Below are positions 1 through 8,891 of a stretch of DNA of 64,000 bases, piece after piece. The stretch's first letter is position 1, and each line of letters begins with the position of its first letter. The position numbers and the translations under genes were made by a program. The notes beneath the pieces were generated by a model that saw only the letters and a program-made list of their open reading frames with translations, did not search any database and was not told the origin of the DNA. This stretch comes from Bacillus sp. Marseille-P3661 (GTDB taxonomy: Bacteria; Bacillota; Bacilli; Bacillales; Bacillaceae_J). Location of the stretch: positions 25,527-89,526 of the forward strand of contig NZ_LT965957.1 in the NCBI RefSeq assembly GCF_900240995.1, in the 5' to 3' direction.

Positions 1-616
1 TGTTCTCTATATTTTGATAGAACGCTTCTTGTTGTTGTTGTTTTTCTTTTTTATTTTCTTTTTGTTTTTCTTTTTGCCCACGTATCGTATCAGGACAAAG
101 CAACGTATCGTCAGAATGTTCACAAGGGGTTACAATAGGATCTTTTTCATCCTGAACTTGGCAATCCGTATCAAAGATCATTCCTTTATGATTACAAAAA
201 GATTCATATAAACTTTTAATCTCTTGTTTATGTATAAACTCCGAAACATATTGAATAAGCGTGATATCCTCGACATCTTTCAATTCAGAAAAAATACAAT
301 CCATAACCGGTTTCCCGCCTTTATGAAGGTTCTCTTTCCCCCAATTTTTAATCGCGAGTTCTCGGGTTTCAGGATTGTAACGGATCAACATATGGTGTTC
401 CTCGAATCGCACCATTAATGAATGAACACTCTCAATCGAATAGCCCAAATCAAATGCCATTTGTTTTTTCGTAATTCGATAGATTCCACTTTGAGTCGTA
501 TGCGGATTTGTAAGCAAATAAAGATAAAAATATTTATCCTCCGGCGTCATTTCTTCTAAAACCATCGGACTTTTCCAAAAATCAGTATGCACTATTCTAT
601 ACTTTGCCACCCTCAT
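1..616 (-). CDS. Phage-like DnaD-type replication protein, 3' end outside window
   Basis: Reading the minus strand from the ATG at 616 gives an open frame of about 205 codons that runs off the left edge, so the C-terminus is missing. The protein starts MRVAKYRIVHTDFW and continues with EEMTPEDKYFYLYLLTNP and KKQMAFDLGYSIESV, the winged-helix N-terminal half typical of DnaD-domain replication initiation proteins carried by Bacillus phages and islands. The visible C-terminal part is low-complexity and rich in K, E and Q. The start is chosen because AAAGGG lies a few bases upstream; an in-frame ATG at 649 has no ribosome site. Family placement is from recognition of the sequence; chromosomal versus prophage origin is inference. 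Confidence 0.72.
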   Translation of the reverse strand, partial: MRVAKYRIVHTDFWKSPMVLEEMTPEDKYFYLYLLTNPHTTQSGIYRITKKQMAFDLGYSIESVHSLMVRFEEHHMLIRYNPETRELAIKNWGKENLHKGGKPVMDCIFSELKDVEDITLIQYVSEFIHKQEIKSLYESFCNHKGMIFDTDCQVQDEKDPIVTPCEHSDDTLLCPDTIRGQKEKQKENKKEKQQQQEAFYQNIEN

Positions 617-649
617 CACAGCCCTTTCTTTATATAAAGTTTTTCTCAT

Positions 650-986
650 ATTATAGATAGCGATCTTTGCAGAAAAAGGGGGGATGTTTTTTCATAAAAT
701 TTGAATATTTTATGAACATAAAAAGAAATTGAAAAAGCAAATCATTGTATTCTTTTGTTTTAGAAATTGTATAAAAAGTATATAACCACTATTAAAGAGT
801 GAATGCTCATTTGGAAACAATGCTAATGGTCTAGGAAATGTTCAATATTGAAATAACTCTGAAAGAAGTGATCACTCTGGCTAAAATTAATATTGACTAC
901 AATAAACGAAAAACACCCACAAATATTGATATATCAACATTTCCGAGTGTTTACAGTTTCTAAATTCAACTCAAATTAATCAAAAG
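650..986. other. Gene-free stretch between DnaD-type gene and tRNA
   Basis: AT-rich sequence without a convincing reading frame or ribosome site on either strand. It presumably holds the promoter of the DnaD-type gene. I see no clear terminator or repeat. Confidence 0.5.
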
Positions 987-1068
987 TACCGGTGGTCAGG
1001 GTCGAACCGACACTCCAGAAGGAACTCGATTTTGAGTCGTGCGCGTCTGCCAATTCCGCCACGCCGGA
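987..1068 (-). tRNA. tRNA-Leu, anticodon CAA, possibly degenerate
   Basis: The minus strand folds as a class II tRNA: D-arm GTGGCGGAATTGGCAG, anticodon loop CTCAAAA (anticodon CAA), a long variable arm, and a T-arm with loop TTCGACC. The acceptor stem pairs at five of seven positions as I align it (mismatches at the first pair and at position 6), and one pair of the anticodon stem is A-A. No CCA is encoded (CTT follows the discriminator A). It closely resembles Bacillus tRNA-Leu(CAA) but may be a decayed or phage-carried copy. It sits directly beside a phage-like gene, a common arrangement at integration sites. Confidence 0.75.
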
Positions 1069-1300
1069 GAAATGACAACCAACACTCCATCCAATCCCAA
1101 ATATTTAAAGATATATTGTGAATTAGACTTTAATACTATTATTATTTGAAGCAATTTATAGGAATAATATTTAGGAATTTTTTTTCAAATTTGTAAATAA
1201 TGACTATATCATAAGCACTCCTTCCTACTTCGTTCTTACAGTAAATTGGATTCTACAAAAATGATCCCCTTCTGATAGTTGACATCAAATTGAGGGGGAA

Positions 1301-1350
1301 GTGTCAGACCCCCGGTAAACTAACGCTTTACTCTACTGAGGGTCTGGCAC
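1301..1350 (-). terminator. Stem-loop downstream of the ABC-exporter operon
   Basis: GTGTCAGACCC at 1301-1311 pairs with GGGTCTGGCAC at 1340-1350 (one G-T pair). It lies just past the stop codon of the lipoprotein gene, so it could end that operon, though no long T-run follows on the minus strand. Its arm resembles the GTGCCAG core of the palindromes at 12338 and 14274, so it may instead be a related dispersed repeat. Confidence 0.45.
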
Positions 1351-1367
1351 CTATAACAAATACCATT

Positions 1368-2168
1368 TTAAGGAACTTTTACAACAAAAGGGATCGTAAA
1401 CACTTTACCCTCCTTTTGGAATTGTCCCCATATCTTATAAACTCCACTTTCCGGAAATGTAGTCTCAAATGACGCTTCGGGTCCGCTTCCTTGGTTTTCC
1501 AGTGCGTGAACATGTAAATACTTTTCACCATCTTCTGAAAAGATCACAACATGCCCAATTGATCCTAGATAAGGTTCGAGGTCAAAGATTGGCTGATTTG
1601 TCTTTTCATCACTTAGAGTAAACGTTAAGGTTAGTTCTTTCCCTGCTACGAGAGTTGGTTCAACTGTTAAAGATACCTTTTTACCATCCACTGCTTTTTC
1701 TAGATTGGTATCTACGGCAACATTTGTTGGCTGCGGAATGTCCCCGCCAACCTTTAGCCATTCCATCTTACTCATAGAACTGCCATCGGTCGGTTTAAAG
1801 TCGGCTACCATTCGATATTCTCCACCAGCAGGAAAATCATTATGAATTTCAAACTCACCTTCGCCTTTGTATTCAGGATGGACATGGTTAAAATACGACA
1901 GATCCTTGCTTACGATGATTAAGTGAAGTAATTTTTCATGATTGACATCAAAGCCTTTAATAGGTTCATCTTGATTTTTGATAACAAGACGAATGAGCGT
2001 TCCTTCTTCAGAAGCCTGATTGTCATCAAGCTCCCATTCGACCGTAACATCTTCGGTTATAATCCGGTCACTCACCTCGATGTTTTTCTCATCTTCCCAG
2101 GAAGGATTCGCACTACAGGCTGTAAGCAGCATGGTCAACAATCCTACTAATGCTATAAGCTTATTCAT
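1368..2168 (-). CDS. Secreted lipoprotein with two HVH motifs (YtkA/FixH-like)
   Basis: 266 residues. The N-terminus MNKLIALVGLLTMLLTACS is a lipoprotein signal with lipobox LTAC, so the mature protein is anchored outside the membrane. The rest is predicted beta-rich and contains two similar units, one around LIIVSKDLSYFNHVHPE and one around VVIFSEDGEKYLHVHAL; the HVH motifs could bind a metal, but this is not shown. It resembles uncharacterised YtkA/FixH-like extracellular domains. The start codon overlaps the last codons of the permease gene by 8 bases, so the two are translationally coupled and it is probably an accessory protein of the exporter. Confidence 0.7.
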   Translation of the reverse strand: MNKLIALVGLLTMLLTACSANPSWEDEKNIEVSDRIITEDVTVEWELDDNQASEEGTLIRLVIKNQDEPIKGFDVNHEKLLHLIIVSKDLSYFNHVHPEYKGEGEFEIHNDFPAGGEYRMVADFKPTDGSSMSKMEWLKVGGDIPQPTNVAVDTNLEKAVDGKKVSLTVEPTLVAGKELTLTFTLSDEKTNQPIFDLEPYLGSIGHVVIFSEDGEKYLHVHALENQGSGPEASFETTFPESGVYKIWGQFQKEGKVFTIPFVVKVP

Positions 2169-4647
2169 ATCGCAACGCCCCGTTCAATTTTGTTTTTGCC
2201 GCTCTTCTTGATGGTGTGAAGCTTGCGATTAAGCTGAGCAAAATTCCAAACAAGAATATAATGGACAGAATCAGCGGTGAAACTCCAAATTCAAATGTTA
2301 ACGAATTAACCTCTACAAAACCTGAGGTTAGATAGATTAAGAGAATCCCAAAAAGAATTCCAATGGTGGTTGCAGAAAGACCGATCCCAAAGCCTTCTAG
2401 TACTATCATTTTAATAATCTGACTTCGTGTAACCCCTACTGCACGCATCATCGCGATTTCCCGGACCCTTTCCAAAATGTTAATCATCAAGGTATTCGTA
2501 ATTCCAATACCAGAAACGATAATGCCTAGAATAACAAGAACATTCACGATGCTAAAAGCTCCTGTAATCGTACTTCCGACCATCGACGCCCAATCCTCAG
2601 GGCCCCACATTTCTTCAATTCTCTCACCGAATTGGTCATAAATGTTCTCTCTTAATTGCAGAGGGCTCGTTTGTTCATCCTTAATCACCAACGCATTTCG
2701 CTCAAATTTAACTCCAAAATTCTTTCTAAAATGGTCCTCATGCATAAACGCGCTATAGCCGCTGTTTTTCATGGTGTATACCACATCTGCTACCTTAAAG
2801 GATTTCTCTCCCTCCAACGTTTCTAAGCTAATGCTATCCCCAATTTTCCCGCCCCACGCTTTAAATGAGGTTTCATCGAGGATGATTTCATCACTTTTTA
2901 GGTTCTTAATTAATTCACTATGTGAACCGCTTGAAACGGTAAACAACTGGAAGCTGTCAATCCATTCTGCCCCTACTCCAAAGATAGGGAGCAACCGTTT
3001 TTCACCATCCATGTTCCAGATGATTCCTTGCAAAGAATAGGTCGTTGCATCTGCGACACCTTCTATATTCTTAATAGTATCTAAATCCTCTTTTTCAATA
3101 TGGTGAAACATAATATCTAGATTCCCACCGTAGTTCTTGTGAATCGCACTTTCGTACGATTGCAGCAATGCTGAATTTAATGAGCTCATTAATACGATCA
3201 TAGCTATGCCAAGACAAAGAATGACCGATGTAATGGAAGTACGACTGATATTCCGATTTAAATTTCGAATCGCCAGTTCTCCTGAAAATTTGAAAACAAG
3301 ACCATAAAACCCTTTTAAGAGCAGACTAAATAGTTTGAACAGATATGGAAACAGTAAGACGATTCCAATCATAAGCGGCAGAACTAACAGCAAATGCTTG
3401 ATAAAGAAACTTGAAAAGATCAGCAATACTCCAACAATCCCCAACCACTTATTAGTGCCCTGTGATTCGGCTTTGTTCTCCTTCAACACTTCAATTACGC
3501 TAACCTTCCCTACCTGCTGAATTGGGTACCATGCTGCAAGAATAGGAACGAGTAAGCCAGCGACTGCTGATACCAGCAAGCCGGTTGCCAGTACCATCGA
3601 ACTGCTGCTTTCTACGCCATATACCATGAAGATGAGTTGTTTCAAGCCATGCCCTAGAGCATAACCGGCTATCAGACCTGCTACCGTTCCAATGATGGCA
3701 ACAAGAGTAACTTCAGTGAGAACCATAGCTTGTAATTGTCTAGGGGTATAGCCAATTGTCTTCAATACCGCAAATTCATTTCTTCTTTCTTTGACACTCA
3801 CATATAAGGAGTTTAGGATGATAAAGGCACTTAGTGCGATGCCTAGGAATCCTGCAATATAAAGTGCTAAGAAGAAAGTATTAAGATCTTTAAACTCTGT
3901 ATCAAAATTTACGACAATCGGCTGCAGAAAGAGCTCTGTATGACTTTTAACCAGGTGAGCTAGTTCATGCTCAACATCATCGAGTTGATTTGGATTATCT
4001 GCTTTAACCTGTATCATTTGAATGTTTCCATGTTGATCAAACCAGTCCTGTACGACCGGCAAAGGTAGAGCCACTGCCCAATGATGATATTTAGCCATAT
4101 TCCAGCTGGACGGACCCATTAACTCTTTGGTATACCTGACAATCGCGGTAACCTCAATTTCTTTAACTCCACGGTCGGTATCAAAGCTAATGTTTTCGCC
4201 GAGATCAGCCCCCCAAACCTTTGCGGTTCGATCAGTGATCACCGCACCATTAGCTTTTAAATTGCCTTCAATCACCTTAAAATCTGTAACAGATGTACCA
4301 AGCTCGCTGTAGCCCGTGATAACCACTCGTTTTTGAATAGCGGAAATCCCCTTTTCCTTTGTCACGAATCCTGCATTTTCTTTTAACATAGCGACAGTTG
4401 AGTAATTCTTACTTTGAGATATCTGCTTATGAACATCTTCGGAAAAATAAGCATCTGTACTTGCAATCGTAAAGTCTGCCTTAGCAACTGCTTCCTTTAG
4501 ATAAATAGGAAATGCTTTTTCTGCTGTATCCACCGCTGCCATTACGCCAAAGGTGGAGGCAACTCCAATCATGATAGCCATAATCGTCAGAAACGTCCGC
4601 ATCTTTCGCCGCATTAAATTACGCCATGCGATTTTCCACTGTTTCAT
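2161..4647 (-). CDS. MacB/FtsX-type ABC transporter permease
   Basis: 828 residues with the doubled FtsX architecture: an N-terminal membrane helix after [15 protein letters not shown], a long extracellular domain, a helix cluster near residues 255-440, a second half beginning ELAIRNLNRNISRTS near 460, a second extracellular domain and a final helix cluster from about 700. This is the SalY/LolC-like class of permeases that export or extract lipophilic or peptide substrates. It overlaps the upstream ATPase gene by 29 bases and the downstream lipoprotein gene by 8, forming a tight three-gene operon. GGAGG precedes the ATG. The substrate is unknown. Confidence 0.9.
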   Translation of the reverse strand: MKQWKIAWRNLMRRKMRTFLTIMAIMIGVASTFGVMAAVDTAEKAFPIYLKEAVAKADFTIASTDAYFSEDVHKQISQSKNYSTVAMLKENAGFVTKEKGISAIQKRVVITGYSELGTSVTDFKVIEGNLKANGAVITDRTAKVWGADLGENISFDTDRGVKEIEVTAIVRYTKELMGPSSWNMAKYHHWAVALPLPVVQDWFDQHGNIQMIQVKADNPNQLDDVEHELAHLVKSHTELFLQPIVVNFDTEFKDLNTFFLALYIAGFLGIALSAFIILNSLYVSVKERRNEFAVLKTIGYTPRQLQAMVLTEVTLVAIIGTVAGLIAGYALGHGLKQLIFMVYGVESSSSMVLATGLLVSAVAGLLVPILAAWYPIQQVGKVSVIEVLKENKAESQGTNKWLGIVGVLLIFSSFFIKHLLLVLPLMIGIVLLFPYLFKLFSLLLKGFYGLVFKFSGELAIRNLNRNISRTSITSVILCLGIAMIVLMSSLNSALLQSYESAIHKNYGGNLDIMFHHIEKEDLDTIKNIEGVADATTYSLQGIIWNMDGEKRLLPIFGVGAEWIDSFQLFTVSSGSHSELIKNLKSDEIILDETSFKAWGGKIGDSISLETLEGEKSFKVADVVYTMKNSGYSAFMHEDHFRKNFGVKFERNALVIKDEQTSPLQLRENIYDQFGERIEEMWGPEDWASMVGSTITGAFSIVNVLVILGIIVSGIGITNTLMINILERVREIAMMRAVGVTRSQIIKMIVLEGFGIGLSATTIGILFGILLIYLTSGFVEVNSLTFEFGVSPLILSIIFLFGILLSLIASFTPSRRAAKTKLNGALRYE

Positions 4648-5335
4648 GTCGAGTTCCTCCTTTGTGGTTGTCTTCTACAATGAATCCATCTCTTACCTGG
4701 ATGATTCGGTCTGCCACTTCCGCAGCCTGCCTGTCATGAGTCACCATCACAACTGTTATTTGTTCTTCCTTACATAGCTTTGATAGAAGTCTCAATATGT
4801 CTTCGCCATTTCTTTGATCGAGATTACCAGTCGGTTCATCTGCTAATAGTAAGCCCGGTTTCATCGCAAGCGCCCTGGCAATCGCAACCCGCTGCTGCTG
4901 TCCCCCGCTTAACTGGGAGGGAAATGCTAATTCTTTCCCTTGAAGGTTTACATCTGAAAGCAACTGCTTCACAACGGATTTTATTTTTGCTTTTGGAGCA
5001 TGATTGGCATGAAGTGAAAGCCCAATATTTTCCTCCACCGTCATCATCGGCAGCAGTTGGTAATTCTGAAAAACAAAACCAATCTTTGTACGACGGAATA
5101 AAGTACGTTCTTTTTCATCTAATGTATTGATTTCAACTCCATCCACTACGATATGTCCAGATGTTGGCAGATCAAGTCCTCCTAAGAGCTGGAGTAAAGT
5201 ACTCTTTCCAGATCCACTGGGCCCCATGATCGCAACAAATTCTCCTTTACGAACGTGTAGATGATTATCCTTTAATGCATGGAAATCACCTGACTCTAAA
5301 GAATACACTTTTGAAACATTTGAAACTGTAATCAT
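4619..5335 (-). CDS. ABC transporter ATP-binding protein (MacB/LolD type)
   Basis: 238 residues with a complete ABC ATPase set: Walker [11 protein letters not shown]-loop [10 protein letters not shown], signature LSGGQQQR, Walker [13 protein letters not shown] and switch histidine in MVTHD. It energises the FtsX-type permease encoded immediately downstream with a 29-base overlap. GGAGGTAAAATTAT precedes the ATG. The promoter about 60 bases upstream carries the triple TGCGGT repeat described separately, suggesting control by the neighbouring ComA-like regulator. Confidence 0.94.
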   Translation of the reverse strand: MITVSNVSKVYSLESGDFHALKDNHLHVRKGEFVAIMGPSGSGKSTLLQLLGGLDLPTSGHIVVDGVEINTLDEKERTLFRRTKIGFVFQNYQLLPMMTVEENIGLSLHANHAPKAKIKSVVKQLLSDVNLQGKELAFPSQLSGGQQQRVAIARALAMKPGLLLADEPTGNLDQRNGEDILRLLSKLCKEEQITVVMVTHDRQAAEVADRIIQVRDGFIVEDNHKGGTRHETVENRMA

Positions 5336-5392
5336 ATAATTTTACCTCCAATTAGAAATTGTTTTATTTTCATAGTTCATCTCTATGTTTTC

Positions 5393-5469
5393 ATTGTAGT
5401 GAAGACCGGACCCTATCAAACCGCAGTCTTTCTGGAGGTCTAACGCACAGTTTTTGAGGTATTACCGCA
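5393..5469 (-). promoter_or_regulatory. Triple TGCGGT direct-repeat promoter of the ABC operon
   Basis: On the minus strand, TGCGGT (5464-5469), TGCGTT (5442-5447) and TGCGGT (5420-5425) lie exactly 22 bases apart, so all face the same side of the helix. The last repeat is followed after 21 bases by a TACAAT -10 box (5393-5398); the -35 region is poor, as expected for an activated promoter. TTGCGG is the half-site of the known ComA box. The promoter at 6574-6649 has the same geometry. Confidence 0.72.
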
Positions 5470-5518
5470 GACTGATGGAGAACCCCCGCTAGATTTACGT
5501 ACACTGAAAACTGAATGT

Positions 5519-6484
5519 CTACTGTTTTATCAAACTCAATATTTCATTTGCAATTAAATCCGGTTGATATTGATGGACTGAATGATTGGCGTCTTCCAGA
5601 ACGATATGCTTCCCCGACGGAGACCAAGTAGATAATGCTTTCTGACTTTCAAGCCAGTCTGCTTTGATCTCACCAAAGCTGTCTGCTGTTAGCACGGTTA
5701 GCGGTGCATTTACACTTTTTTGTTCTAACACTTTTGCCGTATTGTTTTGGATCTGTCGCATCTCATCGGTTACGTTTTTATTTCCAATCAGACTTAGGTT
5801 CGACCTCCTATCGATTTCTTGCAATTGAGCCGGAACAAACTCTAGATTGTTACGTGTTCCATTTAAAAGCTCGTCGTTAATAGCTAGCAGCATTCTTAAT
5901 ACACCGGATGTACGGAGAAAGTGTGTGACTTGCGAAAACCATGTAGCTGGTTTTTGCTTGGCATAAAATTCTGGATTACCAGCATCTAGTAAAACGATTC
6001 CTGCCACTTCCTCCGGATATTTTTGTGCGTATCTCAGTGTCTCTAGGGATGCTAAGGAATGGCCTACCAAAATATAGGGCGCTTCTAGACCCGACTTTTG
6101 AAGCAAGACCCGAGTTTCCTCTACAATATTGTCAATCTCTCGTTTTCGATCCGTCATTTCACTATAACCATATCCGAATCGATCAACGACTGCATACTTT
6201 GTGTCTTTTTCAAGCTTTTCATAGAGCGGATAGAAATCTACATATGGATTGGCAGTACCCCATCCAGAAAGAAACACAACGGTCGAGTCCCCTTCTCCTC
6301 CTTTGTAAATATGCATGTTATTTCCGTATACCTCATGCAGCTCTCCAACTGCTGTGTTCGTCTTCTTCTCCCTTGAGACACTGATCCCCTGATAGGTAAA
6401 ACCTATTGCAAAAAAGAGTAGCAGGAATCCAAAAGCAACCTTCATAAATGTTCTTGTTTTCTTCCACTTCTTTTTTTCCTTCAT
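5519..6484 (-). CDS. Membrane-anchored alpha/beta hydrolase
   Basis: 321 residues from the chosen start. The N-terminus KEKKKWKKTRTFMKVAFGF starts a single membrane anchor, followed by an alpha/beta hydrolase domain with the nucleophile elbow VGHSLAS (serine near residue 143), DAGNP as the likely acid region, and a C-terminal NHSVHQ holding the likely catalytic histidine (near 301). The domain probably acts outside the cell membrane. An upstream in-frame ATG at 6544 lacks a ribosome site, whereas GGGAGAGG precedes 6484. Its promoter shares the triple-repeat design of the ABC operon, so both are probably co-regulated. The ester or amide substrate is unknown. Confidence 0.82.
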   Translation of the reverse strand: MKEKKKWKKTRTFMKVAFGFLLLFFAIGFTYQGISVSREKKTNTAVGELHEVYGNNMHIYKGGEGDSTVVFLSGWGTANPYVDFYPLYEKLEKDTKYAVVDRFGYGYSEMTDRKREIDNIVEETRVLLQKSGLEAPYILVGHSLASLETLRYAQKYPEEVAGIVLLDAGNPEFYAKQKPATWFSQVTHFLRTSGVLRMLLAINDELLNGTRNNLEFVPAQLQEIDRRSNLSLIGNKNVTDEMRQIQNNTAKVLEQKSVNAPLTVLTADSFGEIKADWLESQKALSTWSPSGKHIVLEDANHSVHQYQPDLIANEILSLIKQ

Positions 6485-6573
6485 AATGTGATGTCCTCTC
6501 CCTTCCAATGGATATTTCACAGGAGGCAATACCCTGTCGCTCATCTCATTGGCTTATTGTTTTCTATATCCTC

Positions 6574-6649
6574 ATTCTACTAAGGGACAACCCTTACAAA
6601 ACCGCAACACATTAGTAAACCACCGCATAGTTTTTCGAGGAACACCGCA
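6574..6649 (-). promoter_or_regulatory. Triple TGCGGT direct-repeat promoter of the hydrolase gene
   Basis: On the minus strand three perfect TGCGGT copies sit at 6644-6649, 6622-6627 and 6601-6606 (spacings 22 and 21). The last copy is followed after 21 bases by a TAGAAT -10 box at 6574-6579, identical in layout to the promoter at 5393-5469. The first and last copies extend to TTGCGG, the ComA half-site. Confidence 0.75.
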
Positions 6650-6710
6650 ATCTGATGTGGTGGCACGACAGGATTTTGCGGGATCAGGACAGACACGAAG
6701 AAAAGCACAA

Positions 6711-6742
6711 AAAAAACTACCAGGAACTCCTGATAGTTTTTT
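6711..6742 (-). terminator. Rho-independent terminator of the kinase/regulator operon
   Basis: AAAAAACTA, CAGGA, a short loop, then CCTG and TAGTTTTTT form a hairpin just downstream of the response regulator stop codon. On the minus strand it is followed by a T-run. It separates this operon from the hydrolase promoter. Confidence 0.8.
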
Positions 6743-6747
6743 AGTAA

Positions 6748-7398
6748 TTATTTTAATTCTTCCTCTGGAATTAACCCCAGTTTCTTGGCTTTTGCAATGG
6801 TATCGACTCTTGTACGTACACCAAACTTTTGGTAAAGTGCGGTTAAATTATATTCTAAGGATCTCTGACTCATCGCCAATGTGGACGCAATTTCTCTTGT
6901 GCTTTTCCCTTTCGAAAGCTCTGAAAGAATTTGTTCTTCGTTGGAGGTTAACACTACTTTTTCATTTGAATTCGAACGATCCGAGACGATCCCTGGCCGT
7001 CGCAATTCTCTTACTAATGAGAGCGGAAGGATGACTTGCTTCCTTAGTGCACTCCGAATCCCGGCAACTAATTCATCCCTTGATGATGTTTTTGACAGAA
7101 ACCCAGAAACACCAGCTTCCACCAGCATATTAAAATGAGGCTTGATATCAAAGCCTGTGTAAATTAACACCGTTAAATCAGTATTAAAGCTAAGTGCTTG
7201 TTTAGCTAACTCTAGTCCATTTAGGTGCGGCATGTATAAATCAAATAGTAGCACATCATAATGTTTGAGCTTGATTAAATTCATCGCATTTAATGAACTA
7301 TTCTCAACCGTAATTTCAAAATCAGGTTCTTGCTCTAATAACATTTTCGTTCCTTCGATGATCGACAAATGATCGTCTACAATTAAAATATTAACCAT
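6748..7398 (-). CDS. ComA-like NarL/LuxR-family response regulator
   Basis: 216 residues. Receiver domain 1-120 with acidic pair D8/D9, phosphorylated aspartate D53 in LLFDLYMP, T81 in IYTGFD and lysine K103. C-terminal LuxR-type helix-turn-helix from about 150 (SNEEQILSELSKGKSTREIA, then SQRSLEYNLTALYQKF). The sequence resembles ComA more than DegU. Its ATG overlaps the stop of kinase gene 1 (TAATG), so it is co-translated with it. The triple TGCGGT sites upstream of the ABC operon and the hydrolase are plausible targets. It need not act in competence; no comQ/comX-like gene is seen nearby. Confidence 0.85.
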   Translation of the reverse strand: MVNILIVDDHLSIIEGTKMLLEQEPDFEITVENSSLNAMNLIKLKHYDVLLFDLYMPHLNGLELAKQALSFNTDLTVLIYTGFDIKPHFNMLVEAGVSGFLSKTSSRDELVAGIRSALRKQVILPLSLVRELRRPGIVSDRSNSNEKVVLTSNEEQILSELSKGKSTREIASTLAMSQRSLEYNLTALYQKFGVRTRVDTIAKAKKLGLIPEEELK

Positions 7399-8840
7399 TA
7401 GATTACACTCCTTTCAAGATGGATAGGCAGTTCCAATTCAGCTAATAACCCATTTCCCTCGATAGGGGTAAGCGTGATTTTCCCTCCAAGACTTTGCGCT
7501 CGTTGGTTAACACTTGCTAATCTTATATTGGTGGAATCAGAACTCCCTACCCCATTATCAAACCATACTCCATCATCATGATAGACCAGCTTTAATACCT
7601 CATGCTCCTCAAAGAGATCAAATTCTACTACGCTAGCTTTCGCGTATTCTTCTGCATGGTGAAGGAATTCCTGAACAATACGGTACATTCCAATCATTTG
7701 TTCCTCGCTTAACAAAAGTCTAGAGAGGTCCTCGGACGTAAAATGGATTCTATAAGTCGATGTCAGTTGGACATACTCGAACAAATTTTCTAACGAGGTT
7801 TCAAGCCCCAGTTCTCTTAAAAAAGGTGGACGTAAATGATTGCAGGTCACGCGAATTTCATGAATGATATCTAGCAAACCTTGTTCAATTTTGATTAGCT
7901 TGGATTTTGCTTCTTTTTCAATTTCATATTGTTTTAATAGAGATTCGAGTCTGCGATATAAGTCAATTTGATCCTGTAGAACCGTATCATGTAAATCACT
8001 AGATAATGTCATTCGCTGCTGTTCCTGTAGGTTAAACATCATGCGTAACACCCATTGCGGTGTTTCTTTCCTAGTTGAGGCTGTACTTAATTGCTCCATT
8101 AAATTTTCAATCATGTTTAAGCTTTCAAACACCATGGCAGAATAATGGACCAATGTTTCCAGCCAAGTTAATTCCATTGACTCACAAACAGCATTCGCTT
8201 CAAGTGATAGGATATAAGGGCACTGCTTTCGATCTCCCAGTTTGATAAAAATGCTGTTTGAGACCCTTATCATTTTGCCGTCGCATAGATTGATTTCACC
8301 TCTAGGAATAGATGTAAGGATCCTAGGGTTGGAGTATGGGAGAATGGTAACTAACTCTTTCATCATCCTATCTTCAAGATCGGTCAGTTTCATAACCGCA
8401 GTAAGATCATTGGAAAAGTTTTTTAAACTATTTTGTAAGACTTCATGGCGATTTTTATGATATTCAAGATCCAATTCCATTCGCTTTCGTTCTGTAATAT
8501 CTCTTGCCGAGACAACCTGGAGATAATGTTCTGTACTAGGTAGCGGTGTTGTCCTACATTCGAAATACCGTATTTCACCACTTTTTTGAACCATGCGATA
8601 TTCTATTGAATTATTTTTTCCAGAATCCATTAACTGTTTATGTCTATGTTCCATAAATTTTCTATCTTCGGGATGTACGATGATAAATACGTCAACATCT
8701 TTTAATTCCTCAGGGCTATATCCTGTTATTTCATATACACTAGGAGTCGCGTAGATAATATGACGATTTTGATCAACAATTAAGAGCATATCACTCGTGT
8801 GATTCAAAATGGTTTCGTAAAATTGTTGGTCGTAATTCAT
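7398..8840 (-). CDS. ComP-like soluble sensor kinase 1, degenerate ATP-binding domain
   Basis: 480 residues, no membrane segment. PAS domain about 1-115 followed by ARDITERKR, a coiled coil, an uncharacterised middle domain (about 135-245), then a HisKA_3 helix with phospho-acceptor H284 in SSDLHDTVLQ. The HATPase domain is unusual: the N-box reads EFLHHAEEYA, with His395 in place of the usual Mg/ATP-binding Asn; the G1 box reads DDGVWF rather than DDGxGF; and the G2 box GLxGM is replaced by RLASV. It should therefore bind ATP poorly or not at all, while still able to dimerise and perhaps accept phosphate. It is co-translated with the response regulator. It is a close paralogue of the next gene. 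Confidence 0.85.
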   Translation of the reverse strand: MNYDQQFYETILNHTSDMLLIVDQNRHIIYATPSVYEITGYSPEELKDVDVFIIVHPEDRKFMEHRHKQLMDSGKNNSIEYRMVQKSGEIRYFECRTTPLPSTEHYLQVVSARDITERKRMELDLEYHKNRHEVLQNSLKNFSNDLTAVMKLTDLEDRMMKELVTILPYSNPRILTSIPRGEINLCDGKMIRVSNSIFIKLGDRKQCPYILSLEANAVCESMELTWLETLVHYSAMVFESLNMIENLMEQLSTASTRKETPQWVLRMMFNLQEQQRMTLSSDLHDTVLQDQIDLYRRLESLLKQYEIEKEAKSKLIKIEQGLLDIIHEIRVTCNHLRPPFLRELGLETSLENLFEYVQLTSTYRIHFTSEDLSRLLLSEEQMIGMYRIVQEFLHHAEEYAKASVVEFDLFEEHEVLKLVYHDDGVWFDNGVGSSDSTNIRLASVNQRAQSLGGKITLTPIEGNGLLAELELPIHLERSVI

Positions 8841-8891
8841 GAAAACACCGCCTATTTTTGGTCTTTCTACTATAGTTTAGCTTAATGATGT

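Noticed and set aside
6748-7398. Calling the regulator a true competence regulator ComA
   Set aside because: No comQ, comX or membrane ComP is nearby, and the kinases are soluble. Only ComA-like is supported.
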